Assembly: GCA_021029095.1 (NCBI GenBank) | Contig: JAJOHG010000027.1 | Location: 343,572 to 407,571 of the forward strand | Direction of reading: 5' to 3' | Length of the DNA stretch: 64,000 nucleotides | From: Phellopilus nigrolimitatus | Taxonomy: Eukaryota > Basidiomycota > Agaricomycetes > Hymenochaetales > Hymenochaetaceae | Shown: in pieces, positions 25,001-36,284 of the stretch | Position numbering within the stretch: the stretch's first letter is position 1 | Layout: the number at the start of each line of letters is the position of its first letter | Made by a program: the position numbers and the translations under genes | Notes under the pieces: generated by a model | Seen by the model: only the letters and a program-made list of their open reading frames with translations | Database searches by the model: none | What the model was told of the DNA's origin: nothing

Positions 25001-25498
25001 TGTCTCGTTCGTGAGCGAGCTACTCGCAAGGCAGTTTTCGACAAATTTCGTGACCATGACTGGGTACATTTTGCCTGCCATGGTCATTTAAATCGCGAAG
25101 AACCCTTCAAACACGCGTTCCAGCTTTACGGCGAAGACCGTCTCACTTTGCTCGACATCATTCAATCCAATCTACCGAATGCTGAACTCGCATTTTTATC
25201 TGCTTGTCACAGTGCGGGACAGGTTATTGACGGGGCGTTCGGGGAAGTGCTTCATCTCGCTGCAGCTATGCAGTTCTCTGGCTTTCGAAGTGTAATCGGT
25301 ACGATGTGGGCGATGGCTGACGACGATGGGCCTTTCGTCGCCAAGGAATTCTACAAGCGTATGTTTGCGGAGGAGGATTCACCTGAGTTGGGATTCAAGC
25401 GGTCTGCGAGGGCTCTTCGTGAAACGGTCCAGTGCTTGCGAAAGAGGCGGGGTATGACGGTCGAGAGATGGGTCAATCTGATTCACATTGGAGCATGA
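22055..25498 (+). CDS. TPR-CHAT protein, copy 2 (putative caspase-fold protease)
   Basis: Single exon, 1147 residues. A degenerate first unit (MEFLGQLIAHCRDVLIRC) is followed by twelve 45-residue units, most of them nearly identical (MEDLEEAIVLHRDALEL at the head, NNLANAVQTRF near the end), to residue 585. The MLEQGRALIWSQ linker and the CHAT domain follow, with His1009 (HFACHGH) and Cys1051 (SACHSAG) both present. Differences between units concentrate at the ELH/R position, the GHTL/TD/PD/PR turn and the RFE/K-R/H/Q position. The repeat tract is very uniform at DNA level, including a 280-bp exact repeat 540 bp apart. It sits in block A, with copy 3 as its block-B counterpart. Role as for copy 1; the ligand is unknown. 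Confidence 0.9.
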   Translation: MEFLGQLIAHCRDVLIRCLRGFLYRLAPPGAIAAALFTRFEQTGRMDDLQVSISLFRDALEIHSPGHPDHSSSMNNLAVAVSTRFEQTGRMEDLEEAIVLHRDALELHPPGHTLRSGSLNNLANAVQTRFKHTGRMEDLEEAIVLHRDALELHRPGHTHRSSSLNNLAVAVRTRFEQTGRMEDLEEAIVLHRDALELHPPGHPRRSTSFNNLANAVQTRFERTGRMEDLEEAIVLHRDALELRPPGHTLRSSSFNNLANAVQTRFERTGRMEDLEEAIVLHRDALELHPPGHTDRSSSFNNLANAVQTRFERTGRMEDLEEAIVLHRDALELRPPGHPDRSSSFNNLANAVQTRFERTGRMEDLEEAIVLHRDALELRPPGHTLRSSSFNNLANAVQTRFKHTGRMEDLEEAIVLHRDALELRPPGHTLRSSSFNNLANAVQTRFERTGRMEDLEEAIVLHRDALELHPPGHTDRSSSFNNLANAVQTRFERTGRMEDLEEAIVLHRDALELHPPGHSHRSASINNLANAVQTRFKQTSRMEDLEEAIVLHRDALELRPPGHPDRSSSLNNLAGAVRTRFKHTGRMEDLEESLRIYEEGAEHVFSNTLTRLEVAVRWAVLARSQRHVPTLKAYRVALSLLEKFLVITPTVQMQHKILLGKNGYPTLASDAASYAIEIGEVAQAVEMLEQGRALIWSQLRGFRTPIEQLREVNKGLADKFLTTSRELESLATSSESKPTTLDARHSATGASQKLVDEMYARKRRLASQLEDIITEIRATSGFEDFLRARRFSVLREAAVEGPVIIVSHSEYRSDALIILHDRPPVSIELDTDFDHDGPSLVVELKTALQKAQTEPKACDAGIEGVLESLWNRVVSRVVDKLDVLGIKKQTRIWWCPTSYLSALPFHAAGPIPVVDRRRKYLLDDYISSYTPTLTALINARSEPEIRRHEIKRPQLLVVALPDETIPKVEKEYRAIQESRDFVKCLVRERATRKAVFDKFRDHDWVHFACHGHLNREEPFKHAFQLYGEDRLTLLDIIQSNLPNAELAFLSACHSAGQVIDGAFGEVLHLAAAMQFSGFRSVIGTMWAMADDDGPFVAKEFYKRMFAEEDSPELGFKRSARALRETVQCLRKRRGMTVERWVNLIHIGA
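22325..23809 (+). repeat. 135-bp coding tandem repeat array of copy 2
   Basis: Eleven consecutive 135-bp units. Bases 22772-23051 and 23312-23591 look identical, an offset of exactly four units, as expected from unequal crossing-over or slippage within the gene. Confidence 0.85.
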
Positions 25499-27596
25499 TG
25501 AACAAGATGTCAGTTGAGTTTCCGCCCCTCTTCAAATATGTATATTCTCTAACGGGTTTTCCATACAGCCGCATGTAGTTGTCTTTTGTCCCTCGCTATG
25601 CCTGCAAGTACTCTAGTTCTCTTTGCAATTTTCAACATGTACTTTTTATTCATCTGTAACTCAGACCACCGAGATTCAATTGACTACTATTGTATTCATT
25701 GCTCTTGTAATCGATTTAAAAAAAAATCATTCTGTACCTAGAGCCACTGAATTTTGCCGTTGACACACATCATCATAAACGATCGTCTGAGGAGAACCTA
25801 TTACTTAAATAAAAGAAATATTCAAGAAAAAAGCGGGTTGAGCCGAGCGTTTGCTGGCTCTGTGCAAGACTTGCCTACTGACACATGACCTGATGGACCT
25901 GACCCAAATGCGGAGGGCGAGAAAGGCAACACAGAAGACAGTCCAAGTGCTGTCGCGCGCTGAGCGGGCAAGCAGAATATTTTCTTCACTTGTTGAGTCC
26001 ATGCCGCCCCTATTGCAATCCCTCTAAGCGCAATTCCCGACGCGCCTGCGGCATACACAAATACATGGCTGTCGTCTCTCTTAAAAGCCCGCATTTTCAA
26101 CGCAAACAAAGGGAAAATGCTCTCAGCTATTCGCACTTCTTCTACAGTACGCCATCGGGGATGAGACGTCTGTGCACGCGCCGTTGGGAGGACAAGGATC
26201 GTCTGCCATTCCGTTACGAGTGACGGGGCGGGGCGTCGCTGGTGTCGGGCCGGCGATGATGAGCTGGTTTTGTTGGAGACGTCGGCCTGATATGCGCGCG
26301 CGCTCTCAGGATTACACGTATTTTTTGCACGAATACAATCGTGTTTAAGTAATGAGTGTACCGCAGTACTCCGTTCTCCTACTTGAAGCTATGGCGACTT
26401 TATTCTGTATAGCGAACACGACCAGTATGTATCACCGGCCATTGGCCGATTGTACCATAACACTAGAAGTTTGATGAAGCGCTGGCCTCAAGGCTTTTAT
26501 CAGGCAGGCAAAGAAGAGTGCTAGCAAAGGCCAATAACAACTTTTGGTTCTGGTAGGTGACGAGCTGAGAGCTATGAGCGCCTCGCACAACCAGCGCAGC
26601 ACTATGGACAGACGGCGATGCTCGAAAAGGCGGACAGTCTGAAGGCGAACGTGCCTCGGATTTCCACAACCAGGCGCGTTCACAAGACGGCGCCAACCTG
26701 CCCCATGTTTCTAAGATCGAACCGTCCGATTTTTCTTCACTTGCTGAATCTACAGTATGCCGCATAGTTCTCGTGCAGACCTCGCTGCCTCAGTGCATTT
26801 GGCGCGGAGAGACCGCACTGAGGTCGAGCGGTACGAGCACACATGCTCCAACTTCTCCGCGTCGGGTATTGCTTCCAGCCTATGGTGGCCTTGCACATGG
26901 AGAGTACCGTGCTTTGACTTTGCCGCGACGGCAACCGCTCGACCGACTGTTTGCACCAGCCAGCAATCCCTCTCCTCGATACTATATCTAAAGGACGTTC
27001 GTCACGTTTGCGAGGCGCAGGCGATTCATTTGGCGACACATGCGAGGAAACTGGCAAGCGACAAAGACTTGAAGTTGCCGAATGAATTCGAGTCGGACGA
27101 GAAAGCCAAATCGGTGAAGAGATCGGGGCGTGCATGTGAGCTTAATGCTATCGTAGAGTTGGGCGCTGGCGAGAGGCCGTGGTATGTGAGAGCGAGAAAT
27201 GCGAAGGAAGTCCTCCGTATCTCATTTTGTGTTCAACTGTTCTGTTCTTTTTTGATCTCTTTTAAAAATCTCGTGGCTCAGTCGACGGTCAGAAGGCCAG
27301 AGTACTGCGGTTGGTTGTGAAAGAAGCTTGGAGAACAAAGAAATGATAAACTCGTCTCAGATTCCTACCACCACTTCTATGGCCACCGCCTCTCCTCTTC
27401 AACGCGCTGCGCAACTGCCATGGTTTAAGCCTGTCCGCAGAGAAACGCCCTCGGCACGGATTGACCAAGCACTCTCTCGGACTGCGAGCAACGAACAACA
27501 CGATATTATATATTTTAAACAGGTAAGCAGACAAACATTGAACCAAAATAATAATGAAATAAACCAATCCATCCCGCTATCTAGGAAATGGTATGA
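25499..27596. other. Decayed, duplicated non-coding stretch (block A)
   Basis: The 3' flank of copy 2 is followed by sequence matching 42822-44900 in block B. Coding-like scraps occur on both strands (for example a minus-strand frame with VYAAGASGIALRGIAIGAAW near 26000), but no exon chain holds in both copies. The short motif GCGCCGTTGGGAGGAC at 26177 recurs at 43453, and in related form at 31300 and 48413. Confidence 0.5.
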
Positions 27597-27598
27597 TA

Positions 27599-27866
27599 CA
27601 GGTGCGTGTAGAAAGTGTCCGTGATCGACATGGACATCCGGAAAAGGAAATAAGCTGAAAAACTTGCAGACATGTACATATCACGGCCTCTACCCTACTG
27701 TGCATGTTACGGAATCAAGGTGTGATGCTTAAATATTTGATATACAGTTTTCAGACATTACAGTTTGTGCAATTTTTGAAGCAGAGTAAGTCGTTTTCAA
27801 GACTTTGTAACATATTTCCTTTTCCGGATGTCCATGTCGATCACGGACACTTTCTACACCCACCTG
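27599..27866 (+). mobile_element. 268-bp MITE with long terminal inverted repeats
   Basis: Ends CAGGTGCGTGTAGAAAGTGT and the inverted form, with about 50 bp of near-perfect terminal inverted repeat (one mismatch seen) and TA on each side (27597-27598, 27867-27868). The inner part of the repeat (GTGATCGACATGGACATCC) resembles the paired elements at 19281-19812, so they are one family of mariner-like non-autonomous elements. It is absent from the matching place in block B and so inserted after the block duplication. Confidence 0.75.
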
Positions 27867-28205
27867 TATACAGAAAAAATGAACAGTTAGAAACATTTGG
27901 AGATGATGCCGGGGCGCCCCGAAGGCATGTACGAAGGCCAAAATGCAAAGGTATGATTCCTTTGAGAAAGTAATGAAAGAAAGAAAGAAAAACTTCGAAT
28001 CAGAAACCTGAAGAGCTAGCCATGACATGAGTCGCCCTCACCAGTCCCGCGTAAATACTACCCCGTCAACCAGTGTTGTTTCATGCCTGCCTGGGCACGG
28101 GTGGGGCGGCATTGACGGCGTTGAGCAGCGCGAGCAGCTCTGTTGTCATGTCGTTGCGACAGTGTTCACCTGCACGGGTGTCGGTGCCGGCGCTATGGAT
28201 GCGAA

Positions 28206-29828
28206 TTAGGGTACGGGTGCAGGCTTGCGCCGTTTCATCGGAGCAGGTGTCTCTGCGTCGTCATCATCGCGGCGCCTTTTTTGTCCTGCTGTTGGCTTTC
28301 TCTCTGGTTCGCCCGCCTCCTCAGACGACAGAGCGCCATTCTGCTGCGCCATGCGGCGGGTACGAGGCTTTGGTTCGGGAACCTCGAGAGCACACGTCCT
28401 CTTACTTCGGAGTGTCCGCGTTTTGGACGGATCGACCGGCTCCGCAGGCGGCGCTGGTACTGGAGGAGGCGCGACTAGTGCTTGCGCTGCCTTTTGTCGT
28501 GTCTTGCGCGCTGGCTTTGCGGGAGGTGCAGGTGCTGGCGCTGGAAGCGTGACTGGGGCCTTCTGATGCGCCTTGCGGACGGGCTTCGCTGGGGGCGCTG
28601 GCGCTGAAGGAAGGACGGCTGGGGCTTTGGCCTTCCCGCGCGTCTTGCGTGGCGTTTGCAAGAGGGCGACACTTTCTTCTCTTTCAATGGTGGCGAGCGT
28701 GCGCCGGTGTTTGGCGCGAGCAACGACTGAAATGAGCTCTGGGGAAGGAGCAGGCGCCCGAGCCTTTCCTTTCGCCTTGGGAGCTGTAGTGCTTTTCCTT
28801 GTTACTGGAACCGCCTTCGGCCTAGTGGCCCTAGCAGGCTGGACTCGGGTACGAACGCGTGCACCAATGGGGTTGGCAGTGGAAGCAGCGGGCGCGTCAG
28901 TTGGGACGGCTGCGCCGACGGTTGGGTTATTAGGTTGTGTGGTTTTCGCCCTGGCGCGCGTTCGCGGACCAGTGTCTTCCGTCGTGTTGGCGATGGGCTG
29001 GGCGGCTTGAGGCTCGTTCCTGGCCACGCGGGTGGCTAGACCCGCCTTCGCCCCCTTGGTACTGACTCCCTTCGTGCGAGGGACTTCCTCATCTGCGTTA
29101 GAAATCGATTCATATGATCGCACATGCCGCTAGTCAGCGAGCAGTTGGGCAGAAGACGAAGATGTTTGCTTACTTCTTTTACGGCCTTGGTTTATAGAGT
29201 TTCCAAAGACTGTGGCTTCTTTGATCGGCTGAGCGTTCCCGTCAGCTAAATTACCTGCGAATGTGGCGCGGCGTTCTCTGTCGCATGTCGCGGATGAGGC
29301 ACCGTTGCCCTCCGGGATGTTGTGTTGCGCAACGATGCGGCCGGCGTCGGCGCCCCCCGCCTCAGCTACATAGACACAGTCGTTCGAATGTGCGTTGGTA
29401 GCAGCAGCGGAGGTTCTGTTGTTTGTGGCGGGGAGTCTGTTGGTCCTCTGAATTGCGGAATCGTTTGCTAGCGTTGTGCGTCTCAGCTACCACGACACGT
29501 TCAGAGTCCCTGAAGTCGAAGCTATCTTCATTCCATCGTTGTCGTCGTCGACGTCTGTGTCTTTGAAGACAGTGAATTTTGGCTTCGTGGGCTTGTCGCG
29601 CTGAGCACGTTGGTCATATGCCCCGACAGTACTCGACGAAGCGCTGTTATACGCAGTGTTGTCTTCGACGACGCTCGCATTGCTGAAGGTGGTGGACGGA
29701 CCAGCGGCGAGGTACTCACCGTCGGTAATAGGGGCGCTAAGAGGTGCAGCCCCGAAGAGATTGCGCGCGTCCGTGCATCCGGTGTTCTCGAGCCTCGGGT
29801 TGGTGGTGGGCATATACACAATCTCCAT
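28206..29828 (-). pseudogene. Lys/Arg/Pro/Ala-rich disordered protein gene, copy A (frame-broken)
   Basis: Family not recognised. The 5' part opens MEIVYMPTTNPRLENTG and holds PTKPKFTVFKDTDVDDDND. The 3' part (28206-29123) is a long basic low-complexity frame with runs such as APAPPAKPVRKAHQKAP and a C-terminal cluster QKRRRDDDDAETPAPMKRR that looks like a nuclear localisation signal. The likely product is an intrinsically disordered nuclear protein. Relative to copy B, about 22 bp are missing just after the DDDND segment (near 29535), which throws the frame into a stop. It may instead be a poorly understood multi-exon gene. Confidence 0.5.
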
Positions 29829-30049
29829 CTGCAGTTTCACAATTTCCAGTGTCCCTTACGCCTCGGTTCCAAGAAACAAAACCATGTTTGTCCCGATCTT
29901 TCTTTTTAATGTATGCGAGAACAGACAGTTGCACGTACATATACATACCTCTCCGTCTCCGGCGTCCCCTCGTACTTTATTGATTTATTAAAACTCCCTC
30001 AAAAAATGACGCGTCGGACTGCTATCGTGCATATTGAACGGAACTAGTC

Positions 30050-31300
30050 CGCAATCTGTTCAATGAACATGCCCTTTTTGAACAGGCGTTCATCGATCGT
30101 CATCACGGAGCGCTTGTACGGGTATTAGATCGACTACAAGAAAATAATGTGCTTGCGCTTAGTTTTGCACACGAAAGGAAGGGACGGGGACGTACGGTCT
30201 CGAGGTGCATGCTCCCATCGACGGAGGTGCGGACGAGCGCGGCGTTTGCGCGCTTCGGCTCGCGCGCCGTGCGCGCCTCCGCGAGGAAGGTGTAGTGCGT
30301 GATCGAGCGGAACTATGCTTGTGCTGTGTGGGGTCCGCGTGCGTTATTTAGTCAGGCAAAGGGAGAATATAAGAAGGAAGGGAAGGGGACGCACAGTACG
30401 CCTGCCGCGGAACCTGTCCTCGTCGACGAGGACGTGCAACTCGCGGTGGTAGTCTTGCGCGCCGGTAGGGACGTACGGCGCGACATGGTTATTTCCATCT
30501 TAAGAAAACAATGAGCGCACCTTTATCCACACGAGCTCGACGTAGCCCATCCGCGCGCCGTCCCAGCTCATGATCAGCGGGAGTACATGCGGGTCGTCCA
30601 CCACGCCCTTCACATACTCTACGTGCTTCTCCCAGTTGCCTTTCTCTCCCCACCCACTGTCCACGCGCTCATCGTTCATCTAACGGTGGAACGCGTCCAT
30701 GTCGTCCTTGCACTCCGGGTCCAAGGCATGCAGGCCGAGCACGGGCGCACGGGCACACAGTAGCGCGCGTAGAGGAGCGCGCCGCCGGGCGGCTTCGGCG
30801 GCCGGAGCGGGTGCTGACACTGCGTATGCGGAAGGGCGCGCGGTCTGGCGCGTGCCGCAACCACCCGTGCGCGACTCCCCACGTGGGCCGTGCCGGCGCC
30901 CTGCCAGAAGGTCGCACGGTCGGGGAAGAGCTCGGGCGCCCGTTCGATTTTTTGTTTTCGGTTTCGTTTGAGGAGAAGGCGAAAGGGAGGGCACGCCTGG
31001 GAGCGCGAGATGCGCGAACCGCGAGCGGAGGAACTCCGCAAGGCCGATCGTGTTAGGTAAAGATGGGGCGAGCGCGACGGGTATGACCTCCTGCGTTGTG
31101 CATCGTCACCCAGAGACGGCCGCCTATAAATCATCTAACGTAATCCTCTCCGGCCTCTGCTCCGCGTCCGCGGCGGGGTACGCCGGCGCTCGCGTCGGGC
31201 ACGCCGACGGATAGGGGCAGCGCAGCATCGTGTGGGAACGCGGGGAAGGCGATAACGGGTCACGCATTGAGCGCGACGAGTCATCTGTCTGTGCGCGTGC
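30050..31300 (-). pseudogene. Siderophore-type N-acyltransferase (AlcB/SidF-like) pseudogene A
   Basis: The family transfers acyl groups from acyl-CoA to N-hydroxylysine or N-hydroxyornithine in siderophore assembly. Visible pieces in order: the N-terminal segment, a Pro-rich linker, MNDERVDSGWGEKG, DDPHVLPLIMSWDG, MGYVELVWIK, a segment with TFLAEARTAREPKR, and the C-terminal YPYKRSVMTIDERLFKKG. The conserved Trp codon of HRWMNDE has become TAG (30682-30680), and the linker needs frame changes. Introns between the later blocks look intact. It is the block-A twin of the copy at 47140-48400. Confidence 0.75.
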
Positions 31301-31369
31301 CATTGGAGAGGACCGGTACCGTCGCCTATTCCGTTATGAGTGAGGACGCCCTACGGAAGCAATTTAGAG

Positions 31370-31850
31370 TTTATGGGCAGCTTCGACTTCTCGCCGTCGA
31401 TCCTATGCGCTTGTTTGTAAAGATGCCGTCATGACGTCATTTGTGGTTTACTCAGGTGACGAGCGTGGATACAACCGGGTCTGTTGATCCAGTACGCATT
31501 TCCGTCTTATTTGTTTTCCCCCTCGCTACAAAACTCCTAACTGGCCCAAACATATTCCTTCAAAGTCGTCAGGTAGAGAATTCTGGGCAGGAATTTTCGT
31601 GCAGGACAACTACATCTCTACGACAAGCTTCACCCCGCTGTACGGGACCGCGAAGCCCGATGGGCATGCGTCTTGCCAGACGACGACTCTGCAATCGCAG
31701 AGAAGGTGTCCAGCGTTATGGCAACGTTGAGATGGCTGAAGACTCTAGATGCGCGGATACAGAATACGCCAACAAGGGGTGAAATTCAGGCCATTAGTGG
31801 ATTAAATACATTATTGAAAGGCTTTATACTTTTATTTTGCATGCCTTATA
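31370..31850 (+). pseudogene. Broken copy of the 152-residue hypothetical gene (11840-12446)
   Basis: Matches exon 2 and exon 3 of the gene at 11840. About 26 bp inside exon 2 are lost (GTGGTTTACT runs straight into CAGGTGACGAG), along with a stretch in exon 3. Both shift the frame, and no start exon is present. The flanking repeat continues to about 32330. Confidence 0.7.
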
Positions 31851-32680
31851 GATGTATCATACCCTCTTGCACTTCGACGGAAATTTGTAATTGTTCGGAA
31901 CATGTCGTATTTTTTTTAAACCTACATATGGCATATTGATCCCAAGACAATGCAGCAACTAAATCATGAGAGAGACCTGAAAGACGAATAGTTGAGACTT
32001 GCTGTCAGAATGCACAAAGTATACAACCGAAAACAGAGGTCCCAGTTGCAGGACGACAATCGGGGAACTGGCCAAGACTTAAAAGCGGAGTCCTTCGTAA
32101 AGCAAAAGAGTCTGAAATATTGCCCATTTGTCACTCGTCATTTTTGAGGACCATAAGTCGCTTGCACGGTGAAATATCCTAACACACGCAGTTTACCCAG
32201 AAGCACGCACCATGGCTTCGTCTTGCTCATCGAGAAGAGTACGTTGGTCATTTTGTCTTCATATCTGAGCAAGAACTTGTTCCATGATAGATGAACGGAG
32301 GGCCAGGTTCAAGCCCGTTTACGTTGGAACGGGCGGGACGACGAGTCGAGTCGAGCAACAAGCAGAAGATGATGGTAAGAAGCAGCAATGATTCGATCTG
32401 AAACTGTAACAATGCAGTACAACATTTTTTTTTTTTTTTTTTTTTTCAAAAGAGTACGAAACGACAGCCTCTCCGGAATTGTGCACCTTCTGTTTTACAA
32501 AAAAATTAGAAAATCAGATCAGGAGGATATAGATAATTGGAAGTATGTATTGCGAACCTCTAAAGTCACTGGATTTCAGAATAATATCACCGAGATCGTT
32601 GGTTGTCAAATATGCATGCCAGCTAGAGGGCGAAGCAGATTAAGGTGATGTCGATCTCGTATTTTAGAATGTCTATATGC
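31851..32680. other. Gene-free stretch with a long T run
   Basis: The first part matches the 3' flank at 12450-12900. A run of about 22 T residues lies at 32425-32447. No gene is supported. Confidence 0.5.
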
Positions 32681-35461
32681 TCACTTTCTCGTAATGCGCC
32701 CTTGGATCTGCGCGTCTGCAACTAGCTGGACCGCAATCCGCTGCACTTCATTGGCTACGGAACGAACGCCATAGTTCACGTCATACGCGGTCGCAAGCTT
32801 CCGTACAACTAGTTAAACAAAACAGTCAGTTCGCATTTTCTTTGCGAAAACAGAAAGGCAGTTCAACTCGCACCTTCATTCGCCCAACTCAGTTTGATTG
32901 CATGCTTCTCCTGTGCACGCCTCCTCCAGATATCCAGCTCGCCCTTGATGACGGTGCCGATCTCTTCCTGGCTGAGCGGCAGGAACACGACGATCTGGTT
33001 GATGCGTCCGAGGAACTCGTCGCGCTTCAGCTCGCGTTTCAGGATCGGGTAGATCGCGCGGTTAAACTGCCCGACAACACGCATGTACTCCTCCGGACGG
33101 CCCTGCACCTCCGTCTCCGCAACGAGCGCACGCAGGAAGGGCGCTTTCTCCTTTATTTCGTCCGACGCAAGATTCGAGGTCATGATGAAGACTGCGTCTT
33201 TGCAGTAAATCACGCCGTGCTGTGAAGAAATGTAAGAAACGGTCAGGCTGGCGCCATATATAAAGGCAGACCTTCGAGTCGGTAATGCGCCCGTCGTCGA
33301 AGACTTGCAGAAAAACGGTGAGAACATCCGGATGCGCCTTTTCGATCTCGTCAAGAAGCACGATGGCTTTGGCGTTCTTCCTCAGACGGCTGGTCAGATA
33401 TCCCTCATCATCGTAACCCTGAAGACTCAATTAAGCCAAAAATCAAATTGTCAAGTGCGGTAGTGTACGAACCACGTAACTCTTCGGGGAGCCTTAAAAG
33501 AATCATCATACACCTTTCATCACCATTCTTTCCAGAAGAACGCTCATGTGTTACCCACCTGTGAGGTTCAAAACTGTATGCTCCTGCTGGAACTCGCTCA
33601 TGTCGATTCGTACAAACCCGAATGACTGTTCGATCTCGTTGACCGTCTTACCCTTATCCGTCGCAAGACCATCCTTGCCATGGAGGTGCAGCGCCAACTG
33701 CTTAGCGAGCTCTGTCTTTCCGACACCGGAGCTCCCAAGGAAAAGCATGACGAGCGGGCGATCTGGATCGACCCATCCGTTCTCGCGCAGACGGATTGCG
33801 TTCGCGACAGAACGGATAGGCCCGCGTTGCCCGACGAGCTTCTCGCCTAAGACGACTTCGAGCGGACCTTTGACGTTTTTTTTTGAGAGGTGGGGGTGTA
33901 GGGAGGAGAACGTCACATACGGTGCTTGGGTGGCTCCTTCTCTGGCTGGATTTCTCCCTTGTCTTTGTTAGCGTTACCTGACTTCGTCGAATCATCCACC
34001 GCCTTTGTATCGTCCGGTTTTCCACTGCCTTCGTCGTTTCTCTCAGCTGCATTTGCTTCCGTTTTCTTCCTCCTCTCGTCCTCCTCGTCGCGCAAGCGTA
34101 TGAATTCAGTTTTGACGTAATCGCCGTTTTCTCCACATTCGTAGATAAGGTCTTCTGGAGTCCGGCCTTTAAAGTCCTTATGCTCCCAGACCGCGCCGGC
34201 TTTGAGCAGAAGCTCGATGATTTCCACGTTCCCCGTGAGGCACGCATAGTGCAGCGGCGTCGCGACCTTAACGTACTGGTGCGGGAACGTCGGCGGCGCA
34301 AAGGCGTTGTGCGAAGTCTTGCTTGTGTGGTCGTCGCGTCCGTCGAGCTCGTTGAGCGTCGAGGGCGCCGTGGAGATGAGCAGTGTAACGAAACGGGGGA
34401 GCTGCCGGATGACGGCTAGATGAAGGAGCGTGTAATCGTGGCGCGTGACTTCCGATGCGAGCTCGGGCTTTTTCTGCAGAGCGCTGCAATACGTCTGTCA
34501 ACGGCATACAGCTAGAATGGATGTTTGCGAGGCACTCAACCTTTCGAAGCGTTCAAGTTTATTTTCTCTAATCATATCAGCGAGGCTGCCAATCGTGAGG
34601 GATTCTGAAATAAGATACAGAGGTTTTATGCATTAGAAGAAAGCGAGACATAGCAGGACATTTATCAGTTGTTCCTTGCGCTTGCGCCACTGCTCGAATA
34701 GCTCATTGTATGCTGCCAAGACATCCACATGGAGGCGCACATCAAAGTAGTCCACCGGAGTCCAACCTTTGTCATCCACGGCGTGAAAAGCCGCGTCCCG
34801 CTCCAGAAGCGCCTTGATAATATCGATATTTCCGACCATGCACGCGTAATGCAGGGGTGTGGCCCCCTTCGTGGTAGTTCCGGCACAGATCCCCAGCTCC
34901 TCCTCGCGCACAAGTTTGTTACAAGTATCAGGCGTAGATTTATCGACTACGCAGACGTCGATGCCTGGCTGAGCGAGCACGAGCTTGACGATGTCCATAT
35001 CTCCGGACAGGACTGCGGCGTGTAGAGGATACCACAACGCGTCGTGACGCGTCTTTGCCAGGCAAGGTGCAGCATTCAGCGCGCTTCAAGAAGCTCGTAA
35101 GTGTGAGATGGTCTAACTCCTTGCGCGTAACTTACCGAGACACAAACTCGACATCGCGTTTAACGATCGCTCTGCACAACCCGCTAATAGCGTTGACCCA
35201 GGGCTCTTTAGGCTTTTCAGAGTGGGTTTGCTCCGAGTCCTGGGTGGGAGGGTTGTCTTTCTCATCTCTGTCGTTCGACACGTCGACTAGTCCCTGAACG
35301 GGCATCTCACGAAGTCGAGCTTGCAGCTGCTCGAGGCTGGTCTTGCCGATCAAGAGCGAGTACACGAGGAGTATCAAGTCTTTGAGAACAACAAGGACGA
35401 AAACAGCGCGCTTGGACATGGTATGGTGCATTCGCTCTCTGGCGGCAGGAGGAGAGCTCAT
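32681..35461 (-). CDS. Ankyrin-repeat plus ClpB-type AAA+ ATPase (Skd3/CLPB-like architecture)
   Basis: Likely protein disaggregase, roughly 780-800 residues over about nine exons. Order: a basic N-terminus with a hydrophobic stretch ([20 protein letters not shown], residues 18-37) that could be a membrane anchor or organelle signal; ankyrin blocks with [39 protein letters not shown] and [20 protein letters not shown]; a charged linker; then one ClpB D2-like AAA+ module. That module has Walker [10 protein letters not shown], Walker [15 protein letters not shown], sensor 1 IMTSN, the [11 protein letters not shown] box and a GVRS sensor-2 in the C-terminal subdomain. Six junctions were checked and are in phase (for example 33272/33219 and 32874/32808); the junction near 34670 is unresolved. 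The architecture matches animal mitochondrial CLPB (Skd3) rather than yeast Hsp78/Hsp104, which have two AAA+ rings. All catalytic motifs are present. Confidence 0.82.
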
Positions 35462-36284
35462 GGTTGAGCATAAGAGTGTGTTGACGCTAGAGTGTCTTTA
35501 CAACTGGATTATATATGCCGAGAAGCACGGTGGCTAGCGTCTGAAAGAATGTAGCTGTGCTCGAGTTAGCCACAAAAACTCGGATAACAGAAGATTGAAA
35601 ACGCGTGCCAGGGTACAGTCCACTAAGTCCACTGGCTAGTTGGAACGTCGTGATCATGAGTCATGTCCGAATGGTCTGCCACCGTTGACGAGTGCAGCAG
35701 CCGCATACAGAATGCATATATCATAACGATGTTCAAGTAGCTTGCCGCAAGACGGAGTCCGGGAGAACCGGGGAGACTCAGACCTTGAACGTGAGGCGGA
35801 AAGAACTTCAGATCTAATGGATGTCTTCGGACCGACTGTACCCGGTCATTTAGAGAAGACTGCAGGCGGCGGCTTCCCCGCGCATACGCGTGGTACAAGG
35901 ATTTTCGCACGAATATAATCCTCATGTCTTCCTCTCTTTTGTTTTTCACTTACCACAGTACTTTCCAATCGTCCAGAATGTATGACATTTACCAATATGT
36001 TTATATGTTGTTTCTTGAAGCTGTACCTGCTGTAATTCGCAAACCGAACACAAGCTACTCATACGATAAGGGCCAGTACGACAGTACCATACATAAAGCA
36101 CGACTACTTTAATTTGCCAACTGGAGAGGGCCTTCCTGTGGAACTCCACAATTTCCATTTTTTCTAATGCCCCGAGATTCAAGTAAACACCAAGGTTCCC
36201 GCACACTATGCAAGAACAAGAGCGGCGTACGCATATCTTTGATAATGCAGCGGACTACTGTCGCGCATCCCGTCCACGCTCTGC
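35462..36284. other. Gene-free stretch
   Basis: Promoter side of the ankyrin-AAA+ gene and spacer. No coding exon is supported. Around 35860-36120 the sequence resembles parts of blocks A and B (for example a GCACGAATA stretch), so it is another scrap of the same dispersed repeats. Confidence 0.4.

Larger units (their letters stand above)
19991..31440 (+). repeat. Segmental duplication, block A (partner 37642-48545)
   Basis: Starts at CTGATCACCTGATCACGAAG, which recurs at 37642. Order inside: upstream module, TPR-CHAT copy 2, decayed non-coding stretch, Lys/Pro-rich gene copy A, acyltransferase pseudogene A. Block B has the same order and orientation at an offset near 17.65 kb at the left end. 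Small indels accumulate and block A carries an extra MITE (27599-27866). The right edge, around GCAATTTAGAGTTTATG, is approximate. Confidence 0.85.

Noticed and set aside
28206..29010. Plus-strand Ala/Gly/Val-rich frames opposite the disordered genes.
   Set aside because: Composition mirrors the Pro/Ala-rich minus-strand frame, with no motif or splice support.
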